The position numbers and the translations under genes were made by a program. Source: Candidatus Poseidoniaceae archaeon (lineage in GTDB: Archaea; Thermoplasmatota; Poseidoniia; Poseidoniales; Poseidoniaceae). From it: a stretch of DNA of 64,000 bases. Below are positions 8,431 through 17,177 of this stretch, one piece after another (position 1 is the stretch's first letter; each line of letters opens with the position of its first letter). The DNA is taken from assembly GCA_016777125.1 (NCBI GenBank), contig JADHSC010000001.1:62001-126000 (forward strand). The letters are read 5' to 3'. The notes beneath the pieces were generated by a model. The model saw only the letters and a program-made list of their open reading frames with translations, made no database searches and had not been told where the DNA came from.

Positions 8431-9297
8431 ATGCGGGAAGCAAGTTTCTTTTGGAAACGCGACCGCTTGGGAGCAATTGAGATTGCTCCGTTGCTCAATG
8501 TTGCAGAACGAATTGAATTCCTCTCTTACATCAATAGGGCACCAAAAGACATCCAGTGCTTGTTTAAATTTCATCTCAAAGAAGGTGTAAGTATTTCTGA
8601 CATCGATTCACTCGAATTCTTTGAGGTAATCGACGTGATGCATGAATCAACAAAACCAGAAGAAGGGCATCTCATTATCTGCAGAATAATTCATCCGCTT
8701 TCAAACCTCAATGCTCGAACTAAAGGCACCTATGCAGTGCCAGGTTCTCGATTAGATGAAAACGGCCTCACATACATTATTCAAGGACCCTCATTGAAGT
8801 TAAGACTCATGTCTGGAGTTATGCGCTTAATGTCGAAACCGGATCGAACAAGTGCTAGAAACCTAAATCTTACACCTCAGGAATATGAAACGATTCTCTC
8901 TGAAAAGCAACTGAAACTCGCCAAATTCGCTTATGATAATGGCTATTATGACCTTCCAAAAAGAATCAAAATTACTGAATTGTCAGAACAAATGGGTTTG
9001 GCAAGAGCAACTGTATCCGAACATCTAACGAAAATAGAGGGAATCCTTATGGATGATATTTTTTCTTCTATGACCGATGTCCGCTTGAGTCCCGAAGATG
9101 CACGAAGCATCGTTCTTAGCATGGAGATAGATATGCAAGATGCCGGTATGACTACAGAAGGTTTCGAATCCCTTATTCAAAGAATGAAAGATAACATTGA
9201 ACTTGAACTCGAACAGAATCCTGTTGAATTCAATGAGATTGACTCGTCTAAAAATCCAGAAGAGATTCTAAATGAGCTTCGAAACGACATCGATTAG
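8431..9297 (+). CDS. HTH_10 (bacterio-opsin activator-type) transcriptional regulator
   Basis: This 288-residue protein has a C-terminal HTH_10 domain at about 150-210, recognised by LSEKQLKLAKFAYDNGYYD, PKRIKITELSEQMG and ARATVSEHLTKIE. This is the winged-type helix-turn-helix typical of Bat/bacterio-opsin activator homologues in euryarchaea. The N-terminal 140 residues would be the input domain and begin with a basic-aromatic stretch (REASFFWKRDRLG). After the HTH comes an acidic tail of about 75 residues with low complexity. ATG 8431 is preferred over GTG 8413 because an A/T-rich TATA-like stretch lies about 24 nt upstream. Its signal and targets cannot be read here. Confidence 0.75.
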   Translation: MREASFFWKRDRLGAIEIAPLLNVAERIEFLSYINRAPKDIQCLFKFHLKEGVSISDIDSLEFFEVIDVMHESTKPEEGHLIICRIIHPLSNLNARTKGTYAVPGSRLDENGLTYIIQGPSLKLRLMSGVMRLMSKPDRTSARNLNLTPQEYETILSEKQLKLAKFAYDNGYYDLPKRIKITELSEQMGLARATVSEHLTKIEGILMDDIFSSMTDVRLSPEDARSIVLSMEIDMQDAGMTTEGFESLIQRMKDNIELELEQNPVEFNEIDSSKNPEEILNELRNDID

Positions 9298-9336
9298 TCT
9301 CCTCATGTTTTTACGTAACAGTTTGGTGAGATTATC

Positions 9337-10284
9337 ATGGATGGGATACACGAACTCCTCAATCGGATTGAAGATTCGGGGATGATCGTACCCGAAGAGG
9401 TCCGAGAAGCAATGTGTTCACTTCATCTTGAGCAATTTACATCCTATGATTACGATTGCTTTTTCCACGACCGCCCAGTTGTTTTTATGGAGACAAAAAA
9501 CGGTGGTGTCAAGACCATTTCCGCACCACATATGATTGTAACACTCTTGCATCAACTCGAATTATCGAAAGGTCAAGAAGTTCTTGTCCTCGGTTCGAAA
9601 GGAGGATATCTTGCAGCACTGATAGCAACAATCCTTGGAGAAGATGGCCGCGTCCTCTTACTCGACCCATCGGAGGAAATTATCCGCCATACTGCAAAAG
9701 CCCTCTCTGGTTGGCCGACAATAGACGTACGAACAATCGAAGCGATCGAGGTGGCTCCAATTGAAACACCAGGTGATTTGAATCGCATCGTAGTAACAGG
9801 AGGGGTTCCAGAGATTCCAATGTGGATGAAAGAACGAATTGTGGAAAATGGCTTTGTGATTGCTCCAATAGGTGAACATAGAAACCAAGAGTTGATGAAA
9901 ATCGAACGTCAAGGAGATGAACTTCACCCCACCTCATTGGGACCAGTCTCTTTTGGTCCAGTTAATATCATCGAAAGTGAACCACAGCCGTTAACAGCGT
10001 TGGAAATTGTTGATTTGATTGAAACATTGATCGAAACCTGTCAAGAGATGGAATTGTGCGGCCCTAATGATTTACATGCATTAGGGGAATTAGCCGACCA
10101 ACTTCGTCTTATGGAGCACACTGAACATGAAAGGTTGGAAGAATTTATTGTTGAAAATATGCAACAATTTGTCCATCTGTGGCCAATGATTCAGTTGATG
10201 TTGACACCATCGCTTGCCAGACCAGGCGATATTGATGGCGATGATCAACCTTCTGGACCAACTTTTGATGAATTTAAGCCCTGA
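9337..10284 (+). CDS. Protein-L-isoaspartate O-methyltransferase-like protein with C-terminal extension
   Basis: The first 210 residues follow the PCMT fold: the motif IVPEEVREAM, the substrate-side ISAPHMIVTLLHQLEL, then the SAM-binding strand EVLVLGSKGGYLAALIATIL at about 81-100. PCMT repairs isoaspartyl damage in proteins using SAM. In typical PCMTs the SAM loop reads G-x-G-S-G-Y; here it is GSKGGY, so the first two glycines of the loop are changed. The post-motif acidic residue (LLLDPS) is kept. A helical acidic C-terminal extension of about 100 residues follows. SAM binding is plausible but repair activity is not certain. The stop codon abuts the next gene, suggesting a shared transcript. 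Confidence 0.7.
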   Translation: MDGIHELLNRIEDSGMIVPEEVREAMCSLHLEQFTSYDYDCFFHDRPVVFMETKNGGVKTISAPHMIVTLLHQLELSKGQEVLVLGSKGGYLAALIATILGEDGRVLLLDPSEEIIRHTAKALSGWPTIDVRTIEAIEVAPIETPGDLNRIVVTGGVPEIPMWMKERIVENGFVIAPIGEHRNQELMKIERQGDELHPTSLGPVSFGPVNIIESEPQPLTALEIVDLIETLIETCQEMELCGPNDLHALGELADQLRLMEHTEHERLEEFIVENMQQFVHLWPMIQLMLTPSLARPGDIDGDDQPSGPTFDEFKP

Positions 10285-10293
10285 GTGATATAC

Positions 10294-11304
10294 ATGGCAG
10301 CATCCGTTCAATCTACGATTGCTAAACTCAAGCACAAAGACATTCGCCAGCGTAGAAGGGCTGTACGTGTCTTGTTCGATTCAGATATTCACGAAAGTGT
10401 AGAGGCTTTTTCTAAATTTCTCAATGACAAAGATATCTGGTTCAGAAATAAGGCAATTGAAGCATATCGAAGATGGGCTCCTAAACATGCCCCTCATCTG
10501 CTCATTGAATTGGCTAAAGGAAAAGAAACCGATGGTCATAAGTGTGTTTCCTCGGTTTTACGAAATATTCAGGATCTAAAACTGGCAGAAGAATTAGCGC
10601 GACTTTTACTTCTAAGCGATGATTCAATCGTGAAAAGAAATGCTTCAGTCTATCTAATTGACAATGAATTTTCAAGCAGTGAAGAAGAGGATTCCTTCCT
10701 CATTTCAAAGGATCCTGTAATCAAGTCGGCCTCTCTCGCTGTCACAAATGATATTCCATCCCTACAAGATGCTCTTAGCGACTCGCATCCCGATGTTCGA
10801 AAGCAAGCAGGAATTCGTATGCTTGAAATGAACCTCAGTAAAGAAGAAGAATCTCTCTTGAATACAGCGATATCAAATGATACTGCCTTATGGAAATTAG
10901 CAGTCCCTAAGGCAATGAAAGAAGAGAGTGAACACCTTATTTCCCTCGCTAAAGGGTGTACAAATTCACAACGTAGATTTTTCGTTGCGACTATGAGAGA
11001 ACACATACATGAAGCAGATGACGACAGAATAAACACACTTCTTGCCGAGGATTGTACTTCATTAGTCTCACGCTGGCTTGTTGGGCGGAATGATTCCAAA
11101 AGTGATGTCCTCCGCGAAACCTTGCTGTTCGATGAACGTGTGGACAGTATCGACAAGTCGAGGTTGTTAGAACGGATTTTACATCGGCAAAACGAGGTGC
11201 TGATTCAAGAACTGGCACAAAAGGTTCTGGAACAATCTTCTGACGAAGTTGTCCTTAGTGCAGCGCGAAACCTATCAACCGTAACCGATGAACCCTCATC
11301 ATGA
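10294..11304 (+). CDS. HEAT-repeat-like protein
   Basis: This 336-residue soluble protein is built of helical pairs of HEAT type, for example IRQRRRAVRVLFDSDIHESV, DKDIWFRNKAIEAYRRWAP and SHPDVRKQAGIRMLE. HEAT repeats form curved scaffolds for protein binding. No catalytic motif is visible. ATG 10294 is preferred over GTG 10285 because GTG lies directly on the upstream stop. The gene ends in an ATGA overlap with the M61 peptidase gene, so the PCMT-like, HEAT-like and M61 genes probably form one operon. A role as adaptor for one of these is possible but unsupported. Confidence 0.65.
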   Translation: MAASVQSTIAKLKHKDIRQRRRAVRVLFDSDIHESVEAFSKFLNDKDIWFRNKAIEAYRRWAPKHAPHLLIELAKGKETDGHKCVSSVLRNIQDLKLAEELARLLLLSDDSIVKRNASVYLIDNEFSSSEEEDSFLISKDPVIKSASLAVTNDIPSLQDALSDSHPDVRKQAGIRMLEMNLSKEEESLLNTAISNDTALWKLAVPKAMKEESEHLISLAKGCTNSQRRFFVATMREHIHEADDDRINTLLAEDCTSLVSRWLVGRNDSKSDVLRETLLFDERVDSIDKSRLLERILHRQNEVLIQELAQKVLEQSSDEVVLSAARNLSTVTDEPSS

Positions 11305-13136
11305 CAGAGTCAGGTATCACCTTCACAGTCGATGCGACACAGCCTTCTCACCAGAGACTTAGGGTTGCAATACAAATCAAAGCCCCGTTTTCAAAGTCAA
11401 AATTAACACTCTCCTTTCCTCGATGGGTTCCAGGATCATACTTCCTTCGCGAACCAATTCAACATGTCACCGACTTATCTGTCAATGATGATTCAGGAAA
11501 TGCATTGAGTTTTTCGAGAAAGGAAGTGGATTCAATTGTTATTTCAGATGTACAATCCTGCAAGTCTGTAACTGTAGAATATCAACTCCTAGCTGTAGAT
11601 TTATCAGTGCGTTCCAACCATTTTGATGAATCACATCTCCATATGATGCCTCCTTTTACCTGGTTTTTACCGACATCTGGTATAGAAGGCGAACGAATGA
11701 ATCTTCAGCATTCAATTCAATTCAAACTTCCAAAAAGCTGGACGGTTACGACTCAACTCGATAAGATTGAATTGAAAGAGAACAATGACATGAGCATTCA
11801 TATTTATTCAGCAAAAAACCGTGATGATTTACTCGATGGGATCGCAGAATGCAACTCAAATTCTGTCATCGAAACCACCATCGATGGAATAAGACATACA
11901 CTGGATATTTGGGACGCTGGTGGAAAAGAACCACATCCAGTCATGGTGAAACGATTTATTGATGACATGAAGAGTATCGTCAAGGAGCATCATGCATTAT
12001 TTGGCATCATAAAAGAGGACTATCACACGATTTTACATTTGACGGGTGGACCACGCGGAGGACTTGAACACATGAATTCTCAAACATCAATGGTTCCAAG
12101 AACTTCATTACAACCAGGGAATGTCGAAGAATACAGAGATTTAGTGAGCCTCTTCAGCCACGAATATTTACACAAGTGGAACGTAAAGCGATTGAGACCA
12201 AAGAAATTCCTTGATTATGATCTTCAGCGAGAAGTCAACTCTGACCTCTTATGGTGGTTTGAAGGTACGACATCATGGCTTGGAGACATTATCTGTTTGC
12301 AAAGCGGTGCATGGAGTAAAGAGGATTACTTTGCAGACATGAAAAGGAAACTAAAACGGCATCATTCCCGAAGTGGAATCGATTCTCAATCACTTTGTGA
12401 AGCAAGTCATGAAGCATGGATACATCTCTATAGAGGGCATCCTTACTCGAGGGAGACTCAAATTTCATACTACTTAGAAGGCGAATTATCTATCTTTGCA
12501 CTTGATGCAGAACTTCGTAAGAGGTCAAATGGAGAATCAGGAGTCGGTGATCTCATGGCAGAACTCTATCATAAGCACAATATTAATGTGGAACAGAAAG
12601 GTGATAGAGGAATACAATACAAGGATATCCGAAAAGCCTTGACATCGCTACGAGGGGGGAGGAGACTTGGCACCTTCCTTGACGAACTTACCACCAAAAA
12701 AGGAGTCTTAGATTTAGATCAAGCATTCGCTCTTTTTGGTATTCCATATGAATCAAGTAAACCAAAAGAGCGTAAAGATGGAACAGAGAAAATTGCATGG
12801 AAGGAATTTGAACAAGGTTGGCTTGGAATTAACTTACGTAATCAAAACAACAAGTTGCTTGTATCATCACATCTCCAAGAATCACCCGTGCGCGAGCATT
12901 TACAAGTTGGAGACGAAATCATTGCGGTAAATGATCAGCGAATCACCTCTTCTGAACAACTAAAAACTGCACTTAAAGGCAATGCTGAGGAAGAGATTAC
13001 TCTCCTTTATTCGCGGAGTTCAATCATTCAAGAAGTAAACGTGACTCCAATAAATGAGCCAAAAGCTCCAACTGTTTCCGCTTGTGACGGAAACCGATTC
13101 TGGAAAGCGACTACTCGGACTCTTCAGAAGTCGTAG
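11301..13136 (+). CDS. M61 family peptidase with PDZ domain
   Basis: This 611-residue metalloprotease belongs to the M61 glycyl-aminopeptidase family. It has an N-terminal beta domain (PRWVPGSYFLREPIQHVTDL at about 40-59 is a family hallmark), GGPRGGLEHMNS at about 249-260, the zinc site HEYLH at 287-291 with KWNVKRLRP following, and the third ligand Glu321 in WWFEGTTSW. A PDZ domain occupies about 500-595, with GWLGINL and VGDEIIAVNDQRI. No signal peptide is visible, so the enzyme probably acts in the cytoplasm. It overlaps the HEAT-like gene by four bases (ATGA) and converges on the SerK-like gene with a 26-base overlap. Confidence 0.88.
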   Translation: MTESGITFTVDATQPSHQRLRVAIQIKAPFSKSKLTLSFPRWVPGSYFLREPIQHVTDLSVNDDSGNALSFSRKEVDSIVISDVQSCKSVTVEYQLLAVDLSVRSNHFDESHLHMMPPFTWFLPTSGIEGERMNLQHSIQFKLPKSWTVTTQLDKIELKENNDMSIHIYSAKNRDDLLDGIAECNSNSVIETTIDGIRHTLDIWDAGGKEPHPVMVKRFIDDMKSIVKEHHALFGIIKEDYHTILHLTGGPRGGLEHMNSQTSMVPRTSLQPGNVEEYRDLVSLFSHEYLHKWNVKRLRPKKFLDYDLQREVNSDLLWWFEGTTSWLGDIICLQSGAWSKEDYFADMKRKLKRHHSRSGIDSQSLCEASHEAWIHLYRGHPYSRETQISYYLEGELSIFALDAELRKRSNGESGVGDLMAELYHKHNINVEQKGDRGIQYKDIRKALTSLRGGRRLGTFLDELTTKKGVLDLDQAFALFGIPYESSKPKERKDGTEKIAWKEFEQGWLGINLRNQNNKLLVSSHLQESPVREHLQVGDEIIAVNDQRITSSEQLKTALKGNAEEEITLLYSRSSIIQEVNVTPINEPKAPTVSACDGNRFWKATTRTLQKS

Positions 13137-13554
13137 GACTGAGAAGGGACAATTTTTCCAGAGAAACATGGATTGGGGGCAAGTAATCTGCAATCCGATG
13201 ACGTGTTGTTTTTGGTGGATACAAATGATCTGACAAAGCCATGTCTATGACGTCCTGTTTGGTGATTTCTTCGAGTTCTGAAGCAGGCCACAATTCGATA
13301 TCGATTGATTCATTATCAAAGTAATCGACAACAATCACGGGTATTCGTGCAAGTTCAAGTCGCATTGCAACAGCGTGTCGGTGATGGCCATCGAGAATTA
13401 CTCCAGTTGCTTTGTCAACGATTAGAGGTTTGGTGAATCCATTCCAGCGAAGAGTCATATCGAGTAACTTTTTCATGTTCTTTACTTTGATTTCTTCGTG
13501 AGGTTTGAGCCATTCGAGAGGAACAAGTCGCACATCAGATTCATCCCAAGCCAT
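13111..13554 (-). CDS. ParB/SerK-like protein (possible L-serine kinase)
   Basis: This 147-residue protein has a ParB-like fold core: VPLEWLKPHEEIK at about 11-23, then ILDGHHRHAVAMRLELARIP at about 53-72 and VVDYFDNESIDIELW. PHE with DGHHR, followed by a long acidic linker and a KTTRHRI tail, resembles the free-serine kinase SerK of Thermococcus, a ParB-like enzyme that makes O-phosphoserine. ATG 13554 is preferred; a longer reading to 13662 would run into the divergent CCA-type gene. It is a single-domain protein without a partition partner (ParA) nearby, which argues against chromosome segregation. Kinase activity is an inference from motif layout. Confidence 0.65.
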   Translation of the reverse strand: MAWDESDVRLVPLEWLKPHEEIKVKNMKKLLDMTLRWNGFTKPLIVDKATGVILDGHHRHAVAMRLELARIPVIVVDYFDNESIDIELWPASELEEITKQDVIDMALSDHLYPPKTTRHRIADYLPPIHVSLEKLSLLSPTTSEESE

Positions 13555-13624
13555 AACATTGCCAATCAAATTCAGAGGATAATGCTTTTTCTTACTTGAG
13601 CAACGGGTGACATGAGGGAGATGT

Positions 13625-14935
13625 GTGGAACCGACAAGCGGCATCAATGCAAAACCCCTCACTCCTGAACTTATTCAGATGGTTCAAAACCTTCCATCGA
13701 GCTTGTTGGAGATTGTTGATTGGTTTGAAAAACAAGGTCATTCTGTTTGGATTGTTGGTGGAGCAATACGAAACGCATTGCTTGAGATACCCATTGTTGA
13801 ATATGATTTGGCAACCACAATGGTTCCTGATAAGATGAAGACATATCCTGATATGATTCCTACTGGCGAGAAATTTGGCACGATTACGTTTCGTTCAAAT
13901 GGTGATTTTTATGAAATTACTACGCTTAGAACTGAGAAAGGATACGGTGATGGGCGACGACCGGATGAAGTCGAATGGGGACTTTCTCTTTCTGTTGATT
14001 TATCTCGCAGAGATCTGTCGATGAATTCGATGGCTTTAGATGTCAACAAAGCCGTTTATTATGACCCTTATGGGGGCTTTGAAGACCTGCAAAGGAAACG
14101 GATCTGTGCAGTAGGTGAACCAAAGTCAAGACTTTCAGAAGATGCATTACGAATTCTACGAACGTATCGTTTCATGGATCAAGGTGATGCTGGTGTTTGG
14201 AAACCTGAACGTGGCCTAGCCAATGCTTTAATATCGACAAGAAGTATGCTTTCAAAGATAGCTGTTGAAAGAGTTTGGGCAGAATTAAAACGAATCCTTG
14301 TAGGAAAAAACGCTTCGATAATACTTCAGCAAATGGCTGATGATGGTATCCTTCGACAAATCTTTAATTTCGACTGGATGTTAGATGATTATCGAATTTC
14401 TTCACTCGACTCGCTTGAAGGTGATGATGTACTCGATAGGCTTGCCATACTCTTCCATGGCACACCAACTACAACCTGTGAAGATGCAGCTAGAACTCTT
14501 AAACTCAGCAATCAGGAAAAGAAAATACTCACCTTCCGCCACCTCTGCTTAGGCCATATTCCAGAACTCTTGGATTCAAGTCTGCGTATACATCGGCATG
14601 TTCTAGGAGATTGGGCCCACCAACATCTTCGAATTGAAGCCCTTTTCGCACCATTAAACCAAGGTGGACATTCTACTGAAGATATTCAAGAACGCATTTC
14701 TCGAAACGAGGCCTTGGTTCCAAGCCGAACATCTAAATCATTAGCCACAGGTGAATGGATAATGTCTCAAACCAATGTGCAGCAAGGTCCCAAACTCGGT
14801 GCGCTGAAGAATTGGTTGCATCGTGAACAGATTGCTCGGAATCTAACTGACCTAGACCAAATTGAAACCCTTCTATGCACCTTATCCTGGCATGAGGACG
14901 AGTTTACTCATTGGCCAAAACTTCAATTCCCGTAG
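13625..14935 (+). CDS. Class II tRNA nucleotidyltransferase / poly(A) polymerase-type protein
   Basis: This 436-residue protein has the bacterial-type class II head domain: VWIVGGAIRNALL at about 42-54, EYDLATT as the metal-binding carboxylate motif, FGTITFRSNGDFYEITTLRT, the RRDLSMNSMAL motif and LSEDALRILRTYRF. Class II enzymes add CCA to tRNA or A-tails. Archaea normally use an unrelated class I CCA enzyme, so this gene is either transferred or has another role. The usual D-x-D appears as E-Y-D. GTG 13625 is used as start, with GAGGGAG about five bases before it; a later Met (about residue 20) is possible. The C-terminal half is helical. The gene overlaps the next reading frame's longest form, suggesting cotranscription. 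Confidence 0.78.
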   Translation: MEPTSGINAKPLTPELIQMVQNLPSSLLEIVDWFEKQGHSVWIVGGAIRNALLEIPIVEYDLATTMVPDKMKTYPDMIPTGEKFGTITFRSNGDFYEITTLRTEKGYGDGRRPDEVEWGLSLSVDLSRRDLSMNSMALDVNKAVYYDPYGGFEDLQRKRICAVGEPKSRLSEDALRILRTYRFMDQGDAGVWKPERGLANALISTRSMLSKIAVERVWAELKRILVGKNASIILQQMADDGILRQIFNFDWMLDDYRISSLDSLEGDDVLDRLAILFHGTPTTTCEDAARTLKLSNQEKKILTFRHLCLGHIPELLDSSLRIHRHVLGDWAHQHLRIEALFAPLNQGGHSTEDIQERISRNEALVPSRTSKSLATGEWIMSQTNVQQGPKLGALKNWLHREQIARNLTDLDQIETLLCTLSWHEDEFTHWPKLQFP

Positions 14936-14979
14936 GAGACAGTTTGATACCATACGACGAAATGGGAGGAATGAGTACT

Positions 14980-15933
14980 ATGTCTGCTGCTAAGAATATG
15001 GTCCAAGAAAAAATGCGTAATCACATCAAACAAATGGTTTCCACGAATCCTATGATTGGGCAATTGAATGAACAATTCACAAGTTGGTTACTTGGATCTG
15101 GACTGACTGGAGCAGAGATTGCAAACACAATTGATTCAAATAACGACGCTGTTATTCAACCTCATGAACTCTCTGCTGCATTGGAAAAGACAACTGGGAC
15201 GTCACCTCCTGCTTGGGTTATCAATGGCCTATTGACGCTCCTTGATTCCGACAATGACAAAACGGTTACAGTTGGTGATTTATTCACCTATTTTGAGCAG
15301 ATTGGATTACCCCTCGGAATCCCTGACCCTGCTGAAACTGCTCGAATTGCTGAGGAGGAGGCTGCTCGGATTGCCGCTGAACAAGAGGCCACCCGATTGG
15401 CTGCTGAACAAGAAGCCACCCGATTGGCTGCTGAACAAGAAGCTGCTCGAATTATCGCTGAACAAGAACTTGAGAAGTCAATGCAAGAAATTGATATTGA
15501 ATTAGAAGAAGTGCCCGAAGTCGTTGTAAACGAAGTTATGGAAGAAATCGTTGAAGTAAAAAATTCAATTCCTTCAACAACTCCTCAAAACAATCCTATG
15601 GAACTAATTGAAGCCTTGAATTCCATGAAATTAAGCAGTGAGAGAAGAGATACTGTAGAAAAAACGACAAATAATCATCACTTTTCAGTCAAGATCGAAA
15701 AGATCGAGTCGACCATCATTGCACCTCAGTCTTTTAAGAATGGAAAAACGATTATCGGAAAACTTGCTGATGATAATTCAGTGGAAATCGAACTTCTTTT
15801 CCAACCAGAAGCAAACGACTCTGTGAGCAGTTTCCAAATGAATCATATTGTTGAAATTGATGCTCACATTGCCAACTGGAACATTGGTAGAAAGCGTGCT
15901 ATTTTCTCCGTACACTCGTATGAATACAAGTAA
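14980..15933 (+). CDS. EF-hand protein with 9-residue Glu/Ala repeats
   Basis: This protein of about 317 residues is not a known family as a whole. Two canonical 12-residue EF-hand loops are visible: DSNNDAVIQPHE at about 52-63 and DSDNDKTVTVGD at about 89-100, so calcium binding is likely. Four tandem 9-residue units of type A-T-R-L-A-A-E-Q-E follow, forming a charged helix, then an acidic linker and a beta-rich C-terminal domain of about 90 residues (HHFSVKIEKIESTIIAPQSF onward). ATG 14980 lies ten bases after GGGAGG; ATG 14971 and 14911 are alternatives. No signal peptide or membrane helix is seen, so it is probably cytoplasmic. Confidence 0.68.
   Translation: MSAAKNMVQEKMRNHIKQMVSTNPMIGQLNEQFTSWLLGSGLTGAEIANTIDSNNDAVIQPHELSAALEKTTGTSPPAWVINGLLTLLDSDNDKTVTVGDLFTYFEQIGLPLGIPDPAETARIAEEEAARIAAEQEATRLAAEQEATRLAAEQEAARIIAEQELEKSMQEIDIELEEVPEVVVNEVMEEIVEVKNSIPSTTPQNNPMELIEALNSMKLSSERRDTVEKTTNNHHFSVKIEKIESTIIAPQSFKNGKTIIGKLADDNSVEIELLFQPEANDSVSSFQMNHIVEIDAHIANWNIGRKRAIFSVHSYEYK
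15361..15468 (+). repeat. Four tandem 27-bp coding repeats
   Basis: Units begin at 15361, 15388, 15415 and 15442. The second and third are nearly identical in DNA, suggesting recent duplication or slippage. They encode the 9-residue helix repeat of the EF-hand protein; a shorter related unit precedes at 15337. Confidence 0.85.
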
Positions 15934-17124
15934 TCACAGAAGACTTCGTGCAATCACAATGCGTTGGACTTCTTGAGTACCTTCGTAAATCTGTGTGATC
16001 TTTGCATCACGGAAAAATCGCTCTACAGGGAATTCTTTGGTATATCCGTATCCACCGTGAATTTGTATCGCTCGTTCTGAGACCCACATCGCAGTATCTC
16101 CCGCATACAATTTCGCCATGCTCGCTTCTTTCGAGTGGCGAGGACCTCCATGCTCGTAGTGCTGTTGCTTTGACCAAGAGGCTTTGTAGACGAGATGGCG
16201 AGATGCTTCAATCTTTGTTGCCATATCTGCAAGATAGCCCATGATCATCTGATGATGTGCGATTGGTTTACCAAAAGCCTCTCTTTCGTGAGCATAACGA
16301 AGGGATGCTTCGTAGGCTCCTTGAGCAATTCCAAGGGCTTGTGCAGCAATACCAATTCGTGAGTTGTCCAAAGCATTCATGGCGATTGGGAACCCATTTC
16401 CAGCACCTTTCAATATATTTTCTACAGGTACCTTGCAGTTTTCAAGAATGAGTGTACAGGTGTCGGAAGAACGGATTCCAAGTTTATCTTCCTTTTTTCC
16501 AACAGTGAAACCTTCGAAAGAGGAGTCAACAATAAACGCAGTTGTTCCACCATGTTTCTTGACACCATAGTCGGGATGATCGACATCTTTTGCAAAAAGA
16601 ACGATGATTTCAGCTTGTGCTCCATTCGTGACCCACATCTTCTCACCGTTCAGAACGTAGTGTGTTCCATCATCGGAAATCTTGGCCTTACAGGTCATAG
16701 CAGCAGCATCAGTACCCGCTCCTGCTTCTGAAAGTGAGTAAGCACCAACATCGCCTGCTGCGAGTCTTTTGAGATAAGTCTCTTTTTGATATTCATCACC
16801 ATGAAGTGCTATCGTCTTAGCACAGAGTCCTACGTGAACACAGTACATGACTGAGAATGAAGGATCAACTCTTGCAAGTTCTTCAACAATAATCGATTCA
16901 GAGATATCATCGACTGGTGAACCGCCATACGCTTCAGGAATTGTAACGCCTTGGAGACCATATTCAATGAATTGAGACCATTCCTCTGAAGGAGGGATTT
17001 GATGTTTATCTCGATGGTCGATTGTTGGAGCTAGAACCGTTTCGGCAAAGTCTCGAACCATTTCCCGAATCATGTCTTGTTCGTCCGTAGATTTGTAATC
17101 CAAACTCTCACCAATCCAACGCAA
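15934..17124 (-). CDS. Acyl-CoA dehydrogenase
   Basis: This 396-residue flavoenzyme oxidises an acyl-CoA to the 2-enoyl-CoA in fatty-acid or branched-chain amino-acid breakdown and passes electrons to an electron-transfer flavoprotein. Seen are DEQDMIREMVRDFAETVLAP at the N-terminus, the FAD/substrate segment YSLSEAGAGTDAAAM, MWVTNGAQAEI, and the C-terminal signature QIHGGYGYTKEFPVERFFRD with QIYEGTQEVQRIVIAR. The Glu of YEGTQ is the usual catalytic base of short-chain and medium-chain type enzymes. Length and motif order are normal. Chain-length preference cannot be read. It converges on the EF-hand gene with no spacing and is divergent from the GcvH-like gene. Confidence 0.93.
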   Translation of the reverse strand: MRWIGESLDYKSTDEQDMIREMVRDFAETVLAPTIDHRDKHQIPPSEEWSQFIEYGLQGVTIPEAYGGSPVDDISESIIVEELARVDPSFSVMYCVHVGLCAKTIALHGDEYQKETYLKRLAAGDVGAYSLSEAGAGTDAAAMTCKAKISDDGTHYVLNGEKMWVTNGAQAEIIVLFAKDVDHPDYGVKKHGGTTAFIVDSSFEGFTVGKKEDKLGIRSSDTCTLILENCKVPVENILKGAGNGFPIAMNALDNSRIGIAAQALGIAQGAYEASLRYAHEREAFGKPIAHHQMIMGYLADMATKIEASRHLVYKASWSKQQHYEHGGPRHSKEASMAKLYAGDTAMWVSERAIQIHGGYGYTKEFPVERFFRDAKITQIYEGTQEVQRIVIARSLL

Positions 17125-17177
17125 GGGCGCATCTCTCTTAATGAATGTGTAATCGCCATGTCACATCAGAAATAGCG

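Noticed and set aside
13111..13554. Chromosome partition protein ParB
   Set aside because: Only the small ParB-like core is present, without the HTH and dimer domains or a ParA gene.
15361..15468. Tandem repeats as a CRISPR array
   Set aside because: Repeats are contiguous, in frame and lack spacers; they encode a helix repeat.
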